Origin: Pusillimonas sp. UBA3987
GTDB lineage: Bacteria; Pseudomonadota; Gammaproteobacteria; Burkholderiales; Burkholderiaceae_B
NCBI GenBank assembly: GCA_002384935.1
Contig: DGCD01000019.1
Location: 1-20,457 of the forward strand
Reading direction: 5' to 3'
Length of the DNA: 20,457 nt
A program made the translations under genes and the position numbers. This document shows, one piece after another, positions 5,516 to 14,634 of the stretch; the first letter of the stretch is position 1; every line of letters begins with the position of its first letter. The notes under the pieces were generated by a model, which did no database searches, was not told the DNA's origin, and worked only from the letters and a program-made list of their open reading frames with translations.

Positions 5516-6871
5516 ATGGGTCGACGCTCTCACACACAGACTCTGTACCTTTGGATGAACGGCGCTTTCGTCGGCACGTGGAGTGTGCGGCCCCACGTTG
5601 GCGAAATATTGCAGTACGACGACAACTGGGTGAACGCCAGCCAAGGCCGGCCGCTATCCCTGTCACTGCCTTTTACGCCAGGCAACCAACCGCATCGTGG
5701 CGATGCCGTACGCGCCTACTTCGAGAATCTGCTCCCAGACAGCAAAGCTATCCGCGAACGTGTCGGGCGCCGGTTTCAAACGAACTCAACGGAAGCATTC
5801 GCGCTGCTGGCAGAGATTGGGCGGGATTGTGCGGGTGCGCTGCAAGTACTCCCCAACAGCGCGCCCCCCGAAAGCGTTCAAGAGGTGAAAGCAACGCCGT
5901 TGAACAATACCGAAGTGGCACAAGTACTACGCAACACCTTAGCGCCGGCGTCAAAAATCAATCGAGACAATGATGATGTTGACTTTCGGATTTCCATCGC
6001 GGGTGCGCAGGAAAAAACAGCCCTGACGTGGCTCAATAACCAGTGGTGTCTGCCGCATGGCGCGACACCCACCACACATATTTTGAAACCGCCACTGGGC
6101 CTGGCCGGCAACCTTAAGTTCGACATGAGCAATTCGATTGAGAACGAATGGCTATGCTCGAAAATTCTGCAAGCATACGGTCTACCGGTAGCCTCTACGC
6201 AAATCCTTCAGTTCGAGGACATGAAGGTACTTGCCGTCGAACGCTTCGACCGTATGTGGTGGGAGAACGAAGAAGGCAAAAGATGGCTTCTTCGGCTACC
6301 GCAGGAAGACATGTGCCAGGCAACGGAAACCCCACCGCACCTGAAGTACGAGTCTGACGGCGGACCCGGCGTGCGCACCATCATGAAACTGCTGACCACA
6401 TCCAGAGACCCTGATCGTGACCGACGTACGTTCTTCCAGGCCCAAGTCCTCTTTTGTATGCTTCGCGCCACCGATGGCCATGCAAAGAACTTCAGCATTT
6501 TCCTGCGCCCTGGCGGCACCTACGGACTCACCCCGCTGTACGACGTACTCTCTGCTTATCCTGTTATAGGAACAGGCTCGAACCAGTTATCCCCATTCAA
6601 GGCGAAGATGGCCATGGCGGTGCGCTCAAAGAACACGCACTGGGTCATGCGGGACATTGTGCGTCGACATTGGCTGGCTGTGGGGACAGAACATGGCGTT
6701 GTGGCGCCGGATGGCCGCGGCGCTGAAGTGGTGCTCGACGATATAGTGGAAAAGACCCCGGAAGTCGTGCGCTCGGTACGTACAATGCTGCCCGGGAAAT
6801 TTCCCGAGCATATAGCGGACAGTATCCTCAACGGACTACGGGTTGCGGCCGATAAATTAGCCACGGCGTAA
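5516..6871 (+). CDS. hipA: HipA serine/threonine-kinase toxin
   Basis: HipA phosphorylates a target (glutamyl-tRNA synthetase in the E. coli prototype), halting growth and favouring persistence. The 451 residues carry the whole kinase. An N-terminal HipA domain (LYLWMNGAFVGTWS...FENLLPDS) is followed by DFRISIAGAQEKTAL (around residue 160), where the E. coli autophosphorylated serine lies. DGHAKNFSIF (around 319) holds the catalytic aspartate, and PLYDVLSAYP (around 341) holds the metal-binding aspartate. All key residues are present and the length is normal, so it should be active. It starts 3 nt after hipB, indicating one transcript. It is more like the E. coli HipA type than short split HipS/HipT forms. 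Confidence 0.95.
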   Translation: MGRRSHTQTLYLWMNGAFVGTWSVRPHVGEILQYDDNWVNASQGRPLSLSLPFTPGNQPHRGDAVRAYFENLLPDSKAIRERVGRRFQTNSTEAFALLAEIGRDCAGALQVLPNSAPPESVQEVKATPLNNTEVAQVLRNTLAPASKINRDNDDVDFRISIAGAQEKTALTWLNNQWCLPHGATPTTHILKPPLGLAGNLKFDMSNSIENEWLCSKILQAYGLPVASTQILQFEDMKVLAVERFDRMWWENEEGKRWLLRLPQEDMCQATETPPHLKYESDGGPGVRTIMKLLTTSRDPDRDRRTFFQAQVLFCMLRATDGHAKNFSIFLRPGGTYGLTPLYDVLSAYPVIGTGSNQLSPFKAKMAMAVRSKNTHWVMRDIVRRHWLAVGTEHGVVAPDGRGAEVVLDDIVEKTPEVVRSVRTMLPGKFPEHIADSILNGLRVAADKLATA

Positions 6872-6954
6872 GGCTAGAAAGTATCTAGTAAACCCTGGCC
6901 GATTCAAAGCGAATATTTAACCCCGGTTCTAAGAATTCGGCTCTTTCTAATAAG

Positions 6955-7512
6955 TCAACAGTTTCGCGCTAGATTTTCAAGTGGGGTCCAACATTCGAGA
7001 AATTGACCTAGATCTCGCTCCCCTAGTAAAAGGGACCCGTTTGAAAGAGCTTGTTTCTGCGCTTTTTTCAAGCCCCTCCCATCTAAAGTAATCCCTGACC
7101 TCGTAATCCATGGGTAAAAATGATAAGTTTTAGATCTTCCATGAATGGCAATGAGGCGTTTAAGCAACTCCGCAGGAGGGATTACAATAAACCTTGGTTT
7201 CGTCCTGCGCTCATGTGACACAAGAACAAAAACCCAATAATTTGCAGTGGATTTTTCAATTTTTTCATGTGACAACGCTAACCAGCCCCCTGCAGCCAAA
7301 CACGATTCGAAATCAGACGTAGCTTCAGGCGGCCTATAATCACGAGAAAGCTTAACTTGAAGCGAAACGGTCAAGACATTAGTTTTATTCGTGATTAGAA
7401 AATCGACTCCTGTGTCTTTTGAGGGAATCCAAACATTCAAAGTTGGAAACCGGCGCTCAATAAACTCGCCGACGAGATACTCACCGCCATGGATCGTAAA
7501 TAAAGGTCTCAT
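6955..7512 (-). CDS. PD-(D/E)XK nuclease-like protein with Q-x-K motif
   Basis: I do not know the family by name. The protein has 185 residues. The first 55 residues have the order of a restriction-endonuclease-like core: a helix GGEYLVGEFIERRF (E11, E16), then DTGVDFLIT (D37), then VSLQVKLSRD (Q52, K54). Q in place of E/D in the last motif occurs in some active members of this fold. The form resembles DUF4365-type proteins that accompany defence genes. The rest (YWVFVLVSHERRTKPRFIVIPPAELLKRL) looks like strand-helix structure of the same fold. The HEPN-motif gene lies upstream on the same strand, 125 nt away. The base composition is AT-richer than hipA. Nuclease activity is an inference. Confidence 0.75.
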   Translation of the reverse strand: MRPLFTIHGGEYLVGEFIERRFPTLNVWIPSKDTGVDFLITNKTNVLTVSLQVKLSRDYRPPEATSDFESCLAAGGWLALSHEKIEKSTANYWVFVLVSHERRTKPRFIVIPPAELLKRLIAIHGRSKTYHFYPWITRSGITLDGRGLKKAQKQALSNGSLLLGERDLGQFLECWTPLENLARNC

Positions 7513-7637
7513 AAATCAATTCCAGTCAAAATTGGACTGCCCATTGAATCGTACGCAGTTGCGGATATTTTTGGTCTTTCTCTATCGTGTGTGTTTTGAA
7601 ACGGTGTTGCGAAACAATGCTCTCCTGAGCCTAGTTA

Positions 7638-8165
7638 CTATGCGACGCGCCGTGGTTCCCCTCTCACTTGTTTGGAGGCATGCGTAATAAGTTCTTGCAT
7701 GATCTGAGTGCAGTAGTCGATCTGCGCTTTGTACTTTAGCCAAGACTCAACGCCTTTTGAACCATGAAAAATGTTGTTTCTATAACGGTATACTATCGCG
7801 ACAAGAAAATACAAGATTTGTGTTTCCGACAATGACTCAATGGGACACAATAGAAGTGATGTGATGTCTGGTTCCGTATGCCCATGCATTAGATTTTTAT
7901 GACGTTTCTTGTCTTGGTACCTATTGTGAAAATGATTGAAAATAGGCCTGAGAGGTGAAACACAAAAGCCCTCATCCTCAACAATACGCTGACAATGCGC
8001 GTTCAATTCTTTTCCTCTGGCAAACCCATAAAAACATCCTGCCTCTAGCATTGACCAAGCGATCAAGAATCTTATCGCGGTCTTGTCGCGTAATAAGGAT
8101 GTTACTTGTATCGGACTTTGGCCAAGATGGGCGGCGAGCCATGTATCGAAATCAGAGGTTGACAT
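7638..8165 (-). CDS. HEPN-motif protein, putative RNase
   Basis: The 175-residue protein is largely helical. It carries IVYRYRNNIFHGSKG near its end, with R129-N130-N131-I132-F133-H134 fitting the R-x4-6-H signature of HEPN ribonucleases. HEPN proteins act as RNA-cutting toxins in toxin-antitoxin, abortive-infection and CRISPR systems; others are inactive binding domains. The motif is followed by G, as in many HEPN families where 'RNxxFHG' recurs. No ATPase or other domain is attached, so regulation would have to come from a partner. The obvious candidate is the nuclease-like gene downstream on the same strand. The ATG at 8163-8165 has only a weak GAGA ribosome site. The family within HEPN is not identified. 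Confidence 0.75.
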   Translation of the reverse strand: MSTSDFDTWLAAHLGQSPIQVTSLLRDKTAIRFLIAWSMLEAGCFYGFARGKELNAHCQRIVEDEGFCVSPLRPIFNHFHNRYQDKKRHKNLMHGHTEPDITSLLLCPIESLSETQILYFLVAIVYRYRNNIFHGSKGVESWLKYKAQIDYCTQIMQELITHASKQVRGEPRRVA

Positions 8166-8528
8166 AGGTTTATCTCATACACAAAATCACGAAACCGATG
8201 CAGCTAGGTGAATGTATGAAAATCAGCTGGACTACTTCGATATTGCGTTACGCTACGATGAGCTTGTGTCATAACACCAAAAGTCTTTTTGCATGGATAC
8301 GTATGAGTGTTTAGGGGGCATCATATATTTCCAATTAGCTGTCTAAAAAGAAAATCCGTTAAACGTAGGGCACCTTTTTCGACCCCATAGTGCGTTACCA
8401 GCCCACTACAATCCACAACTAACCGCTAGATTTGAGGATAAGGGTGCGATCTAAATTAGCACTTCCCCTCAATCAGGCTAAATGTTATTTTTTGTAGCAC
8501 AAACCCACAGCAGCATCAATAGAAACCC
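8166..8528. promoter_or_regulatory. Divergent intergenic region between the HEPN gene and hsdM
   Basis: These 363 AT-rich nucleotides hold no open frame I would accept. They must contain the promoters of the minus-strand HEPN gene and of the hsd operon. A dyad at 8444-8463 (GTG...CTAA-A-TTAG-CAC) about 65 nt before hsdM could be an operator or hairpin. I cannot assign -35/-10 boxes with confidence. The region seems to mark the junction between two separately acquired modules. Confidence 0.4.
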
Positions 8529-10253
8529 ATGAGCCAACCCATTACCCTGCAGCAACTTGAATCCTTTCTTTGGGACGCAGCCGACATCCTTCGCGGCAAC
8601 ATGGATGCGTCCGAATTCAAAGACTACATCTTCGGCATGATGTTTTTGAAGCGTTTGTCGGACGCTTTTGAAGAAGCGCAGGAAGCAGTGGTTCAGTACT
8701 ATCTGGATAAAGGTAAAACCGAAGCGCAAGCACGCGAACTGGCCGACGACGAAGACGAGTACGACAAAACCTTCTACATTCCGCCCACGGCACGATGGGG
8801 TGCGTTAAAAGATTTAAAACACGATATTGGTGCTGAGCTAAACAAGGCCACCGAAGCGATTGAAGAGCGGAACACTTCGCTGGAAGGCGTGCTGGTTTCG
8901 ATTGATTTCAACATCAAGAACAAGCTGTCGGACAAGAAGCTGCGCGACCTGCTTAGTCACTTTAGTCGCTATCGTTTGCGTAATAGTGATTTCGAGCGAT
9001 CGGATCTATTAGGTACGGCCTACGAATACCTCATTAAAATGTTCGCCGATAGTGCCGGCAAGAAAGGGGGTGAGTTTTACACACCGTCGGAAGTGGTGCA
9101 GTTATTGGTGGCGTTGCTTAAGCCCACCGCTGGTATGCGGGTATATGACCCTACGTGTGGGTCGGGCGGGATGTTGATTCAAACGCGTAACTATTTAGCT
9201 AACCATGGCGAAAACCCGGCCAACTTATCGCTGTTTGGTCAGGAAATGAATCTGAACACGTGGGCGATCTGCAAGATGAATATGTTCTTGCATGGGGTTT
9301 ACAGCGCCGATATCCGTAAGGGTGACACCTTGCGCGAACCGCAGCATACCGAGCATGGTGCGTTGCTGACGTTTGACCGCGTCATTGCGAACCCGCCTTT
9401 CAGCCTAAAAATGTGGGGTAAAGAAGAAGTCGAAAACGATGCTTATGGTCGTTTCCCGTATGGCACCCCACCGAAAGATGCAGGTGACCTAGCGTTTGTT
9501 CAACACATGATTGCCAGCCTGAATGCCGACGGCATGATGGGCGTGGTGATGCCACATGGTGTGCTGTTTCGCGGCGCCAGTGAAAAAGAAATTCGCAAAG
9601 GTATTTTGAACGACGACTTGTTGGAAGCCGTAATTGGCCTGCCGGCCGCTTTATTCTACGGTACCGGCATCCCCGCCTGCTTGTTAATTATTAATAAAAA
9701 CAAACCGGCTGAGCGTAAAAGCAAGGTGCTGTTTATCAATGGTGAGCTGGAGTTTGAAGAAGGCAAGAACCAGAACAAACTACGCCAGCAAGACATCGAC
9801 AAGATCGTAAGCACGTTTGATGACTACACCGAGATTAAGCGGTATTCCAAAGTCGTCACCCTGGAAGACATTGCGCAGAACGACTACAACCTGAACATTC
9901 GACGCTATGCCGATACCTCGCCGCCACCCGAGATTTTTGATGTGCGCGCTATTTTGCATGGCGGCATTCCGGTGCGCGAAGTGGAAAGCGAATATATCCG
10001 TGAAGAAATACTGGAAGATTTTGATGTGACAGCGGTATTCGTAAAGCGCGACGCGGATTATTACGAGTTTAAGCCAGAGATCGAAACGCGCGAACAGATT
10101 CGCGAGGTTGCGGGCGAAGCAGATGCCAAGGTTATTGCTCAACTTGAGCGTTGGTGGGACAAATATCGGGTGTCGCTGAATGCGCTAGATGTCCAGGTGC
10201 TTGAAGCCGAGAAGGTAATGCGTGGGTATTTGCGGGAGCTGGGGTATGAGTGA
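8529..10253 (+). CDS. hsdM: Type I restriction-modification system DNA methyltransferase subunit
   Basis: HsdM transfers a methyl group from S-adenosylmethionine to adenine N6 in the site chosen by HsdS, protecting host DNA. This 574-residue protein begins with the helical HsdM N-terminal domain (LESFLWDAADILRGNMDASEFKDYIFGMMFLKRLSD). It then has the SAM-binding motif VYDPTCGSGGML near residue 206 and the catalytic NPPF motif near residue 287. GGEFYTPSEVVQLLVALL just before motif I is typical of the family. The C-terminal part (about 470-574) is acidic and helical and probably docks to HsdS. No truncation is seen. It overlaps hsdS by 8 nt, so the two are translationally coupled. The ATG at 8529 has only a weak purine stretch upstream. 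Confidence 0.97.
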   Translation: MSQPITLQQLESFLWDAADILRGNMDASEFKDYIFGMMFLKRLSDAFEEAQEAVVQYYLDKGKTEAQARELADDEDEYDKTFYIPPTARWGALKDLKHDIGAELNKATEAIEERNTSLEGVLVSIDFNIKNKLSDKKLRDLLSHFSRYRLRNSDFERSDLLGTAYEYLIKMFADSAGKKGGEFYTPSEVVQLLVALLKPTAGMRVYDPTCGSGGMLIQTRNYLANHGENPANLSLFGQEMNLNTWAICKMNMFLHGVYSADIRKGDTLREPQHTEHGALLTFDRVIANPPFSLKMWGKEEVENDAYGRFPYGTPPKDAGDLAFVQHMIASLNADGMMGVVMPHGVLFRGASEKEIRKGILNDDLLEAVIGLPAALFYGTGIPACLLIINKNKPAERKSKVLFINGELEFEEGKNQNKLRQQDIDKIVSTFDDYTEIKRYSKVVTLEDIAQNDYNLNIRRYADTSPPPEIFDVRAILHGGIPVREVESEYIREEILEDFDVTAVFVKRDADYYEFKPEIETREQIREVAGEADAKVIAQLERWWDKYRVSLNALDVQVLEAEKVMRGYLRELGYE

Positions 10254-11502
10254 GCTGATTCCTGCGGGGTGGCGTCTGGTTGCTGTTGACGAAATCGCAA
10301 AGACACATGCAGGCGGCACTCCGAGCACTCAAATCAATGAATACTGGGAGGGGGGGGATATTCCTTGGATGTCTTCTGGTGAAATCCATAAGAAACGTAT
10401 TATTCAAACAGACCAACGAATAACAACACTGGGCTATCAAAATAGTAGTGCGAAATTTTTCCCACAAAAAACAGTATTAGTAGCACTCGCAGGTCAGGGT
10501 AAAACACGCGGAACAGTCGCAATAAGCGAAATTCCACTGACCACCAATCAATCCATCGCTGGCATAGTAATTTCAGATAAAACAACTGCTCCAGACTACA
10601 TATTCCACAACCTAGATAGCAGATATGAGGAGCTTCGAGCTGCTTCTGGTGGTAGTGGCAGAGCAGGATTAAATCTCTCTATCATTGGTGAGCAATGCCT
10701 ACTTTTACCCCCCCTCCCCGAACAACAAAAAATCGCCACCATCCTGTCATCTGTCGATGACGTAATCGAAAAAACCCGCACTCAAATCGACAAGCTCAAA
10801 GACCTGAAAACCGGCATGATGCAGGAATTGCTGACCAAAGGCATTGGGCATACTGAGTTCAAGGACTCGCCGGTGGGGAGGATTCCGGCAAGTTGGGGGG
10901 TCGTAGAAATTCAGAAGATAGCAAGGGTAATTCGCGGAGCAAGCCCAAGGCCACAAGGGGATCCTCGTTACTATGGCGGAAATATCCCACGCCTAATGGT
11001 GAAAGATGTTACGCGTGATGGCAAGTACGTGACCCCACGCATAGATTACTTAACCCCAGAAGGCGCACAACTTAGTCGTCCTGTTGAGGCCGGAACACTG
11101 ACAATAGTATGCAGCGGAACCGTTGGAGTGCCATCTTTTTTAGAAGTCGACGCATGTATTCATGACGGTTTCTTAGCCCTTCAAGATATCAAGCCATTGT
11201 GTGACCCCGAATTTTTGTATTATCAACTGCTACCAATGCAGGTAATTTTTGATTCGGCGGCAACCCATGGCGGCATTTTCACCAATCTAACTACGGATAT
11301 TCTCAAAGAATTCAAGATTGTCTTGCCACCATTAAGTGAACAAAAAGAAATTGCTCAAACTCTTGCTATCACCGATAGTTTCCTAAGGAAAAAAACGGAT
11401 CAGCTTAACCAGAAAATCACCTTAAAAAAAGCGCTGATGCAAGACCTCCTCACCGGCAAAGTCCGCGTCAAGGTCGATAACCCAGAGGTTGCCGCGGCCT
11501 GA
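10246..11502 (+). CDS. hsdS: Type I restriction-modification system specificity subunit
   Basis: HsdS recognises the bipartite DNA target for both methylation and cleavage. The 418 residues show two target-recognition domains, each followed by a conserved helical repeat. The first domain is about residues 1-155, then LLPPLPEQQKIATILSSVDDVIEKT...MMQELLT. The second domain starts at VGRIPASWGVVEI and is followed by VLPPLSEQKEIAQTLAITDSFL...LMQDLLTGKVRV. The start at 10246 (ATGAGTGA) overlaps the hsdM stop and has GGAG upstream, preferable to a GTG at 10222. Target domains are AT-richer than hsdM and hsdR, as expected for swapped recognition modules. A run of eight G (10350-10357) encodes the GG of YWEGGDIPW and is a slippage candidate. 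The site sequence cannot be predicted here. Confidence 0.95.
   Translation: MSELIPAGWRLVAVDEIAKTHAGGTPSTQINEYWEGGDIPWMSSGEIHKKRIIQTDQRITTLGYQNSSAKFFPQKTVLVALAGQGKTRGTVAISEIPLTTNQSIAGIVISDKTTAPDYIFHNLDSRYEELRAASGGSGRAGLNLSIIGEQCLLLPPLPEQQKIATILSSVDDVIEKTRTQIDKLKDLKTGMMQELLTKGIGHTEFKDSPVGRIPASWGVVEIQKIARVIRGASPRPQGDPRYYGGNIPRLMVKDVTRDGKYVTPRIDYLTPEGAQLSRPVEAGTLTIVCSGTVGVPSFLEVDACIHDGFLALQDIKPLCDPEFLYYQLLPMQVIFDSAATHGGIFTNLTTDILKEFKIVLPPLSEQKEIAQTLAITDSFLRKKTDQLNQKITLKKALMQDLLTGKVRVKVDNPEVAAA
10350..10357 (+). repeat. G8 homopolymer tract inside hsdS
   Basis: Eight consecutive G residues lie about 35 codons into hsdS, within the first target-recognition domain. Loss or gain of one G would shift the frame and truncate the specificity subunit. 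A second, weaker run (C7, 10708-10714, then T and C4) occurs in the first conserved repeat. Confidence 0.9.
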
Positions 11503-11520
11503 CCCTTGCCGCCCATTGCC

Positions 11521-14500
11521 ATGTTCCAGGACGAAATCCAAAAAGTCGAACAGCCCGCCATTGAACAGCTACAAAAGCTGGGCTGGCAGTATGTACCGGG
11601 TGCGTTGCTGACGCCGGCCAGTGATGCGTTGAAGGGCGTAAACGCCGAGCGTACTTACTACCGTGATGTCGTGCTGGTTAACCGGCTGGAGCAAGCCCTA
11701 AAGCGTTTGAACCCCTGGATTAGCGATGAGAACTTGCGCAAGGTAATGCGCGACTTAACTCACCCTGTTCATGCCGGGCTGATGGAGTACAACCAGGCGT
11801 TGTGGCAGATGCTGGTCAATTATGTGTCGGTAGAACAAGACCTGGGCAAGGGGCGTAAAGGGCAAACAGTCAAAATTATTGATTTTGATGTGCCGGGTAA
11901 TAATGATTTCCTGTGTACGAATCAATTCAAAATTGAGGGGCCGAATCAGAACATCATTCCAGATATTGTGTGTTTTGTGAATGGTTTGCCTTTGGCGGTC
12001 GTTGAATGCAAGTCGCCTTATGCGGCCGATGCGGTTGGGCAAGGCATTGATCAATTGCGCCGCTACGCCAATCTACGCGAACCGGAAACGGATGAAGGCG
12101 CGCAAAAGCTGTTTTGGTACAACCAGCTCATGGTGTCGTCGTGCCGTGATCAGGCCAAGCTGGGTACCATTAGTTCCAGCGCCCAGCATTATGGCGACTG
12201 GAAAGACGCATACCCCTATAGCGATGCCGATGTGCAGGCATTGCGCGCGCAGCCATTACCTGAAGAGGAGTCGCCGAACCGGCCGGCTGGTGAAGTGCCT
12301 TCGCCAGAATACCTGCGTTTTGTGACGCAAACGGCAAATGGGGCAAGCCACCCGCAAGCGGAAATTACCGCACAAGAGCGTTTGCTGGCCGGGTTGTTCA
12401 GTCCGGCGAATTTCTTAGATGTGATTCAAAACTTTATTATTTTCGAGCCGGTTGAGGGGCGCATTATTAAGAAGGTCGCGCGCTACCAGCAATACCGGGC
12501 GGTGAATAAGGTCATTGAGCGCCTTAAAACCGGCAAAACCCGTAAGGAAAAGTCGGGCGTGGTGTGGCACACGCAGGGTTCGGGCAAATCACTGACGATG
12601 GTGATGCTGGCGGTAAAAATGCGCCGCGACCCCGAGCTTCAGCAATACAAGCTGGTGTTCGTTACCGATCGCACGCAACTGGATTTTCAGCTCTCCACTA
12701 CGTTTCGTGATGCCCAGAACGAAACGGTGTATAACGCGGACTCGGTGGCTAAACTTAAAACCTTGCTACAGCGGGATTCGTCCGACATTGTGACGGCCAT
12801 GGTGCAAAAGTTTCAAGACGCCGAGCAAGAGGGAGACTTTGCCAACCTGAACACCAGCGACAAGATTATTGTGCTGGCCGATGAGGCGCATCGCACCCAG
12901 TTCGGCAACCTGGCCATGACGATTAACGCCGCCCTGCCCAACGCACCCAAAATAGGTTTTACCGGCACACCTTTGCTTAAAACCCAAAAGATGGATCAAG
13001 CCTTTGGGGGCTACATTGACCAATATAAGATTAATGAAGCCGTTGAAGACGGGGCGACGGTGCGCATTATTTACCAAGGCCGTCAGGTGAAAACCGATGT
13101 GGTGGGCGATTCGCTGGACGCCCTGTTCGAGGAGTATTTTAAAGATTACAGCGATGACGATAAGCGTGAGATCAAGAAGAAATACGGGGTCGAACGTGCA
13201 GTGCGCGAGGCGCCTGCTCGGATACGGTGGGTGTGTATTGATCTGCTCAAGCATTATCGGGAACATATTCTGCCTAATGGGTTTAAAGGGCTGATTGTGG
13301 TGGGCAGCCGCCATGCGGCAACGGTTTTTAAGAAAACGCTGGATGAGCTAGGGGCGCCGCCTTCTGAAGTGATTATTTCCGGTAGCCATAACGACCCGGC
13401 CTATCTGGCTCAATATACCGACAATGCGCGCCAGAAAACCGTCATCAAGAACTTCACCAAACCGTTTAGCGAAGATCCCACGGCCTTCCTGATTGTGAAA
13501 GACATGCTGCTGACCGGCTTTGATGCGCCCGTTGTGCAGGTGATGTATATCGACCGCAGCCTGAAAGATCACACGCTAATGCAGGCCATTGCGCGTGTGA
13601 ATCGCACCTATAAGGGCAAGCAGGCCGGCTTTATTGTGGATTACTACGGTTTGTCGGACCATTTAACCGAAGCGTTGGATATGTTCAGTAGCGAGGATGT
13701 AGACGGAACCTACGTGACCTTGCGCGACGAATTGCCCAAACTGAAAGCGGCCCACACGCGAGTGGCCTCGGTGTTTAGTGGCATGAAAGGCAACGACGTA
13801 GATAACTACGTACTTTTTTTGAAAGACGAAGCATTGCGCCAGCAGTTTGATATGACTTTCAAACGCTTTGCTCGGCAAATGGATGTGGTGTTGCCCGATG
13901 TGGCGGCCAAACCCTTCGTAGCCGATTTGAAATTGTGGGGCAAAGTACAAAATGCCACCCGCAACCGCTACCGCGATCCTGGCCTGAACATTCGCGATGC
14001 TGGGGAGAAAGTGCGCCGGCTGGTAGATGAGCACATTATCAGTACCGGCGTTGACCCTAAAATTCCACCTATTGACCTGATGGATGCCAACTTCAAGGCG
14101 TCAGTCGAGCAGATTAAATCGCCTGAGTCGCGCGCTTCGGAAATTGAAAGTGCGATTAAGCACCACATTACCGTTAATCTGGACGAAGATCCGGAATACT
14201 ATCGTTCGCTGAGCCTGCGCCTGCGCGACATTATTGAAAAGACCAACGGCAAGTGGGAGCAGCAACTGGAACTGTTGCAGCAAATGGTCAGCACCATTGA
14301 AGTCGACCATAAACAAGCCGCAGATGACTTGGGACTCAGCACAACCGAATTCGCTTTCTACAATATTCTAATGGCCGAGGTCACTCGCCATACGGGCAGT
14401 GAGACCGTGGCTGAGGACGTGCACGATGAAATCAAAACCACCAGCCAGGCCCTGGTGGGGGTGTTCGAAGAGGCCACGCGTATAGTGGATTTTTTCAGCA

Positions 14501-14634
14501 AACCTGATGAAGTTAAACGCATGAAAAAAGAAATCAAACGCGCCATTATGGATTGCTCGTTTAACGACAAGGCCTTGGTGTTCGTGGTGCAAGAGCGCTT
14601 CATGGAACTGGCGCGCACGAAGTTTGCGAAATGA
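11521..14634 (+). CDS. hsdR: Type I restriction endonuclease and translocase subunit
   Basis: HsdR pulls DNA through the bound complex using ATP and cuts it when stalled. The protein is 1,037 residues from the ATG. The nuclease domain has PDIVCFVNGLPLAVVECKSP, the D...E-x-K motif near residues 148-164. The helicase-like motor has Walker A TQGSGKS near residue 350, the DEAH box near 451, FTGTPL near 480, and the later IARVNRTYKGKQAGFIVDY. The C-terminal region is helical and should bind the methylase core. All motifs are intact. An upstream in-frame TTG at 11506 would add five residues; neither start has a good ribosome site, and the gene begins 18 nt after hsdS. Its length is near that of EcoR124-like (type IC) enzymes. 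It overlaps the next gene by 4 nt. Confidence 0.97.
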   Translation: MFQDEIQKVEQPAIEQLQKLGWQYVPGALLTPASDALKGVNAERTYYRDVVLVNRLEQALKRLNPWISDENLRKVMRDLTHPVHAGLMEYNQALWQMLVNYVSVEQDLGKGRKGQTVKIIDFDVPGNNDFLCTNQFKIEGPNQNIIPDIVCFVNGLPLAVVECKSPYAADAVGQGIDQLRRYANLREPETDEGAQKLFWYNQLMVSSCRDQAKLGTISSSAQHYGDWKDAYPYSDADVQALRAQPLPEEESPNRPAGEVPSPEYLRFVTQTANGASHPQAEITAQERLLAGLFSPANFLDVIQNFIIFEPVEGRIIKKVARYQQYRAVNKVIERLKTGKTRKEKSGVVWHTQGSGKSLTMVMLAVKMRRDPELQQYKLVFVTDRTQLDFQLSTTFRDAQNETVYNADSVAKLKTLLQRDSSDIVTAMVQKFQDAEQEGDFANLNTSDKIIVLADEAHRTQFGNLAMTINAALPNAPKIGFTGTPLLKTQKMDQAFGGYIDQYKINEAVEDGATVRIIYQGRQVKTDVVGDSLDALFEEYFKDYSDDDKREIKKKYGVERAVREAPARIRWVCIDLLKHYREHILPNGFKGLIVVGSRHAATVFKKTLDELGAPPSEVIISGSHNDPAYLAQYTDNARQKTVIKNFTKPFSEDPTAFLIVKDMLLTGFDAPVVQVMYIDRSLKDHTLMQAIARVNRTYKGKQAGFIVDYYGLSDHLTEALDMFSSEDVDGTYVTLRDELPKLKAAHTRVASVFSGMKGNDVDNYVLFLKDEALRQQFDMTFKRFARQMDVVLPDVAAKPFVADLKLWGKVQNATRNRYRDPGLNIRDAGEKVRRLVDEHIISTGVDPKIPPIDLMDANFKASVEQIKSPESRASEIESAIKHHITVNLDEDPEYYRSLSLRLRDIIEKTNGKWEQQLELLQQMVSTIEVDHKQAADDLGLSTTEFAFYNILMAEVTRHTGSETVAEDVHDEIKTTSQALVGVFEEATRIVDFFSKPDEVKRMKKEIKRAIMDCSFNDKALVFVVQERFMELARTKFAK

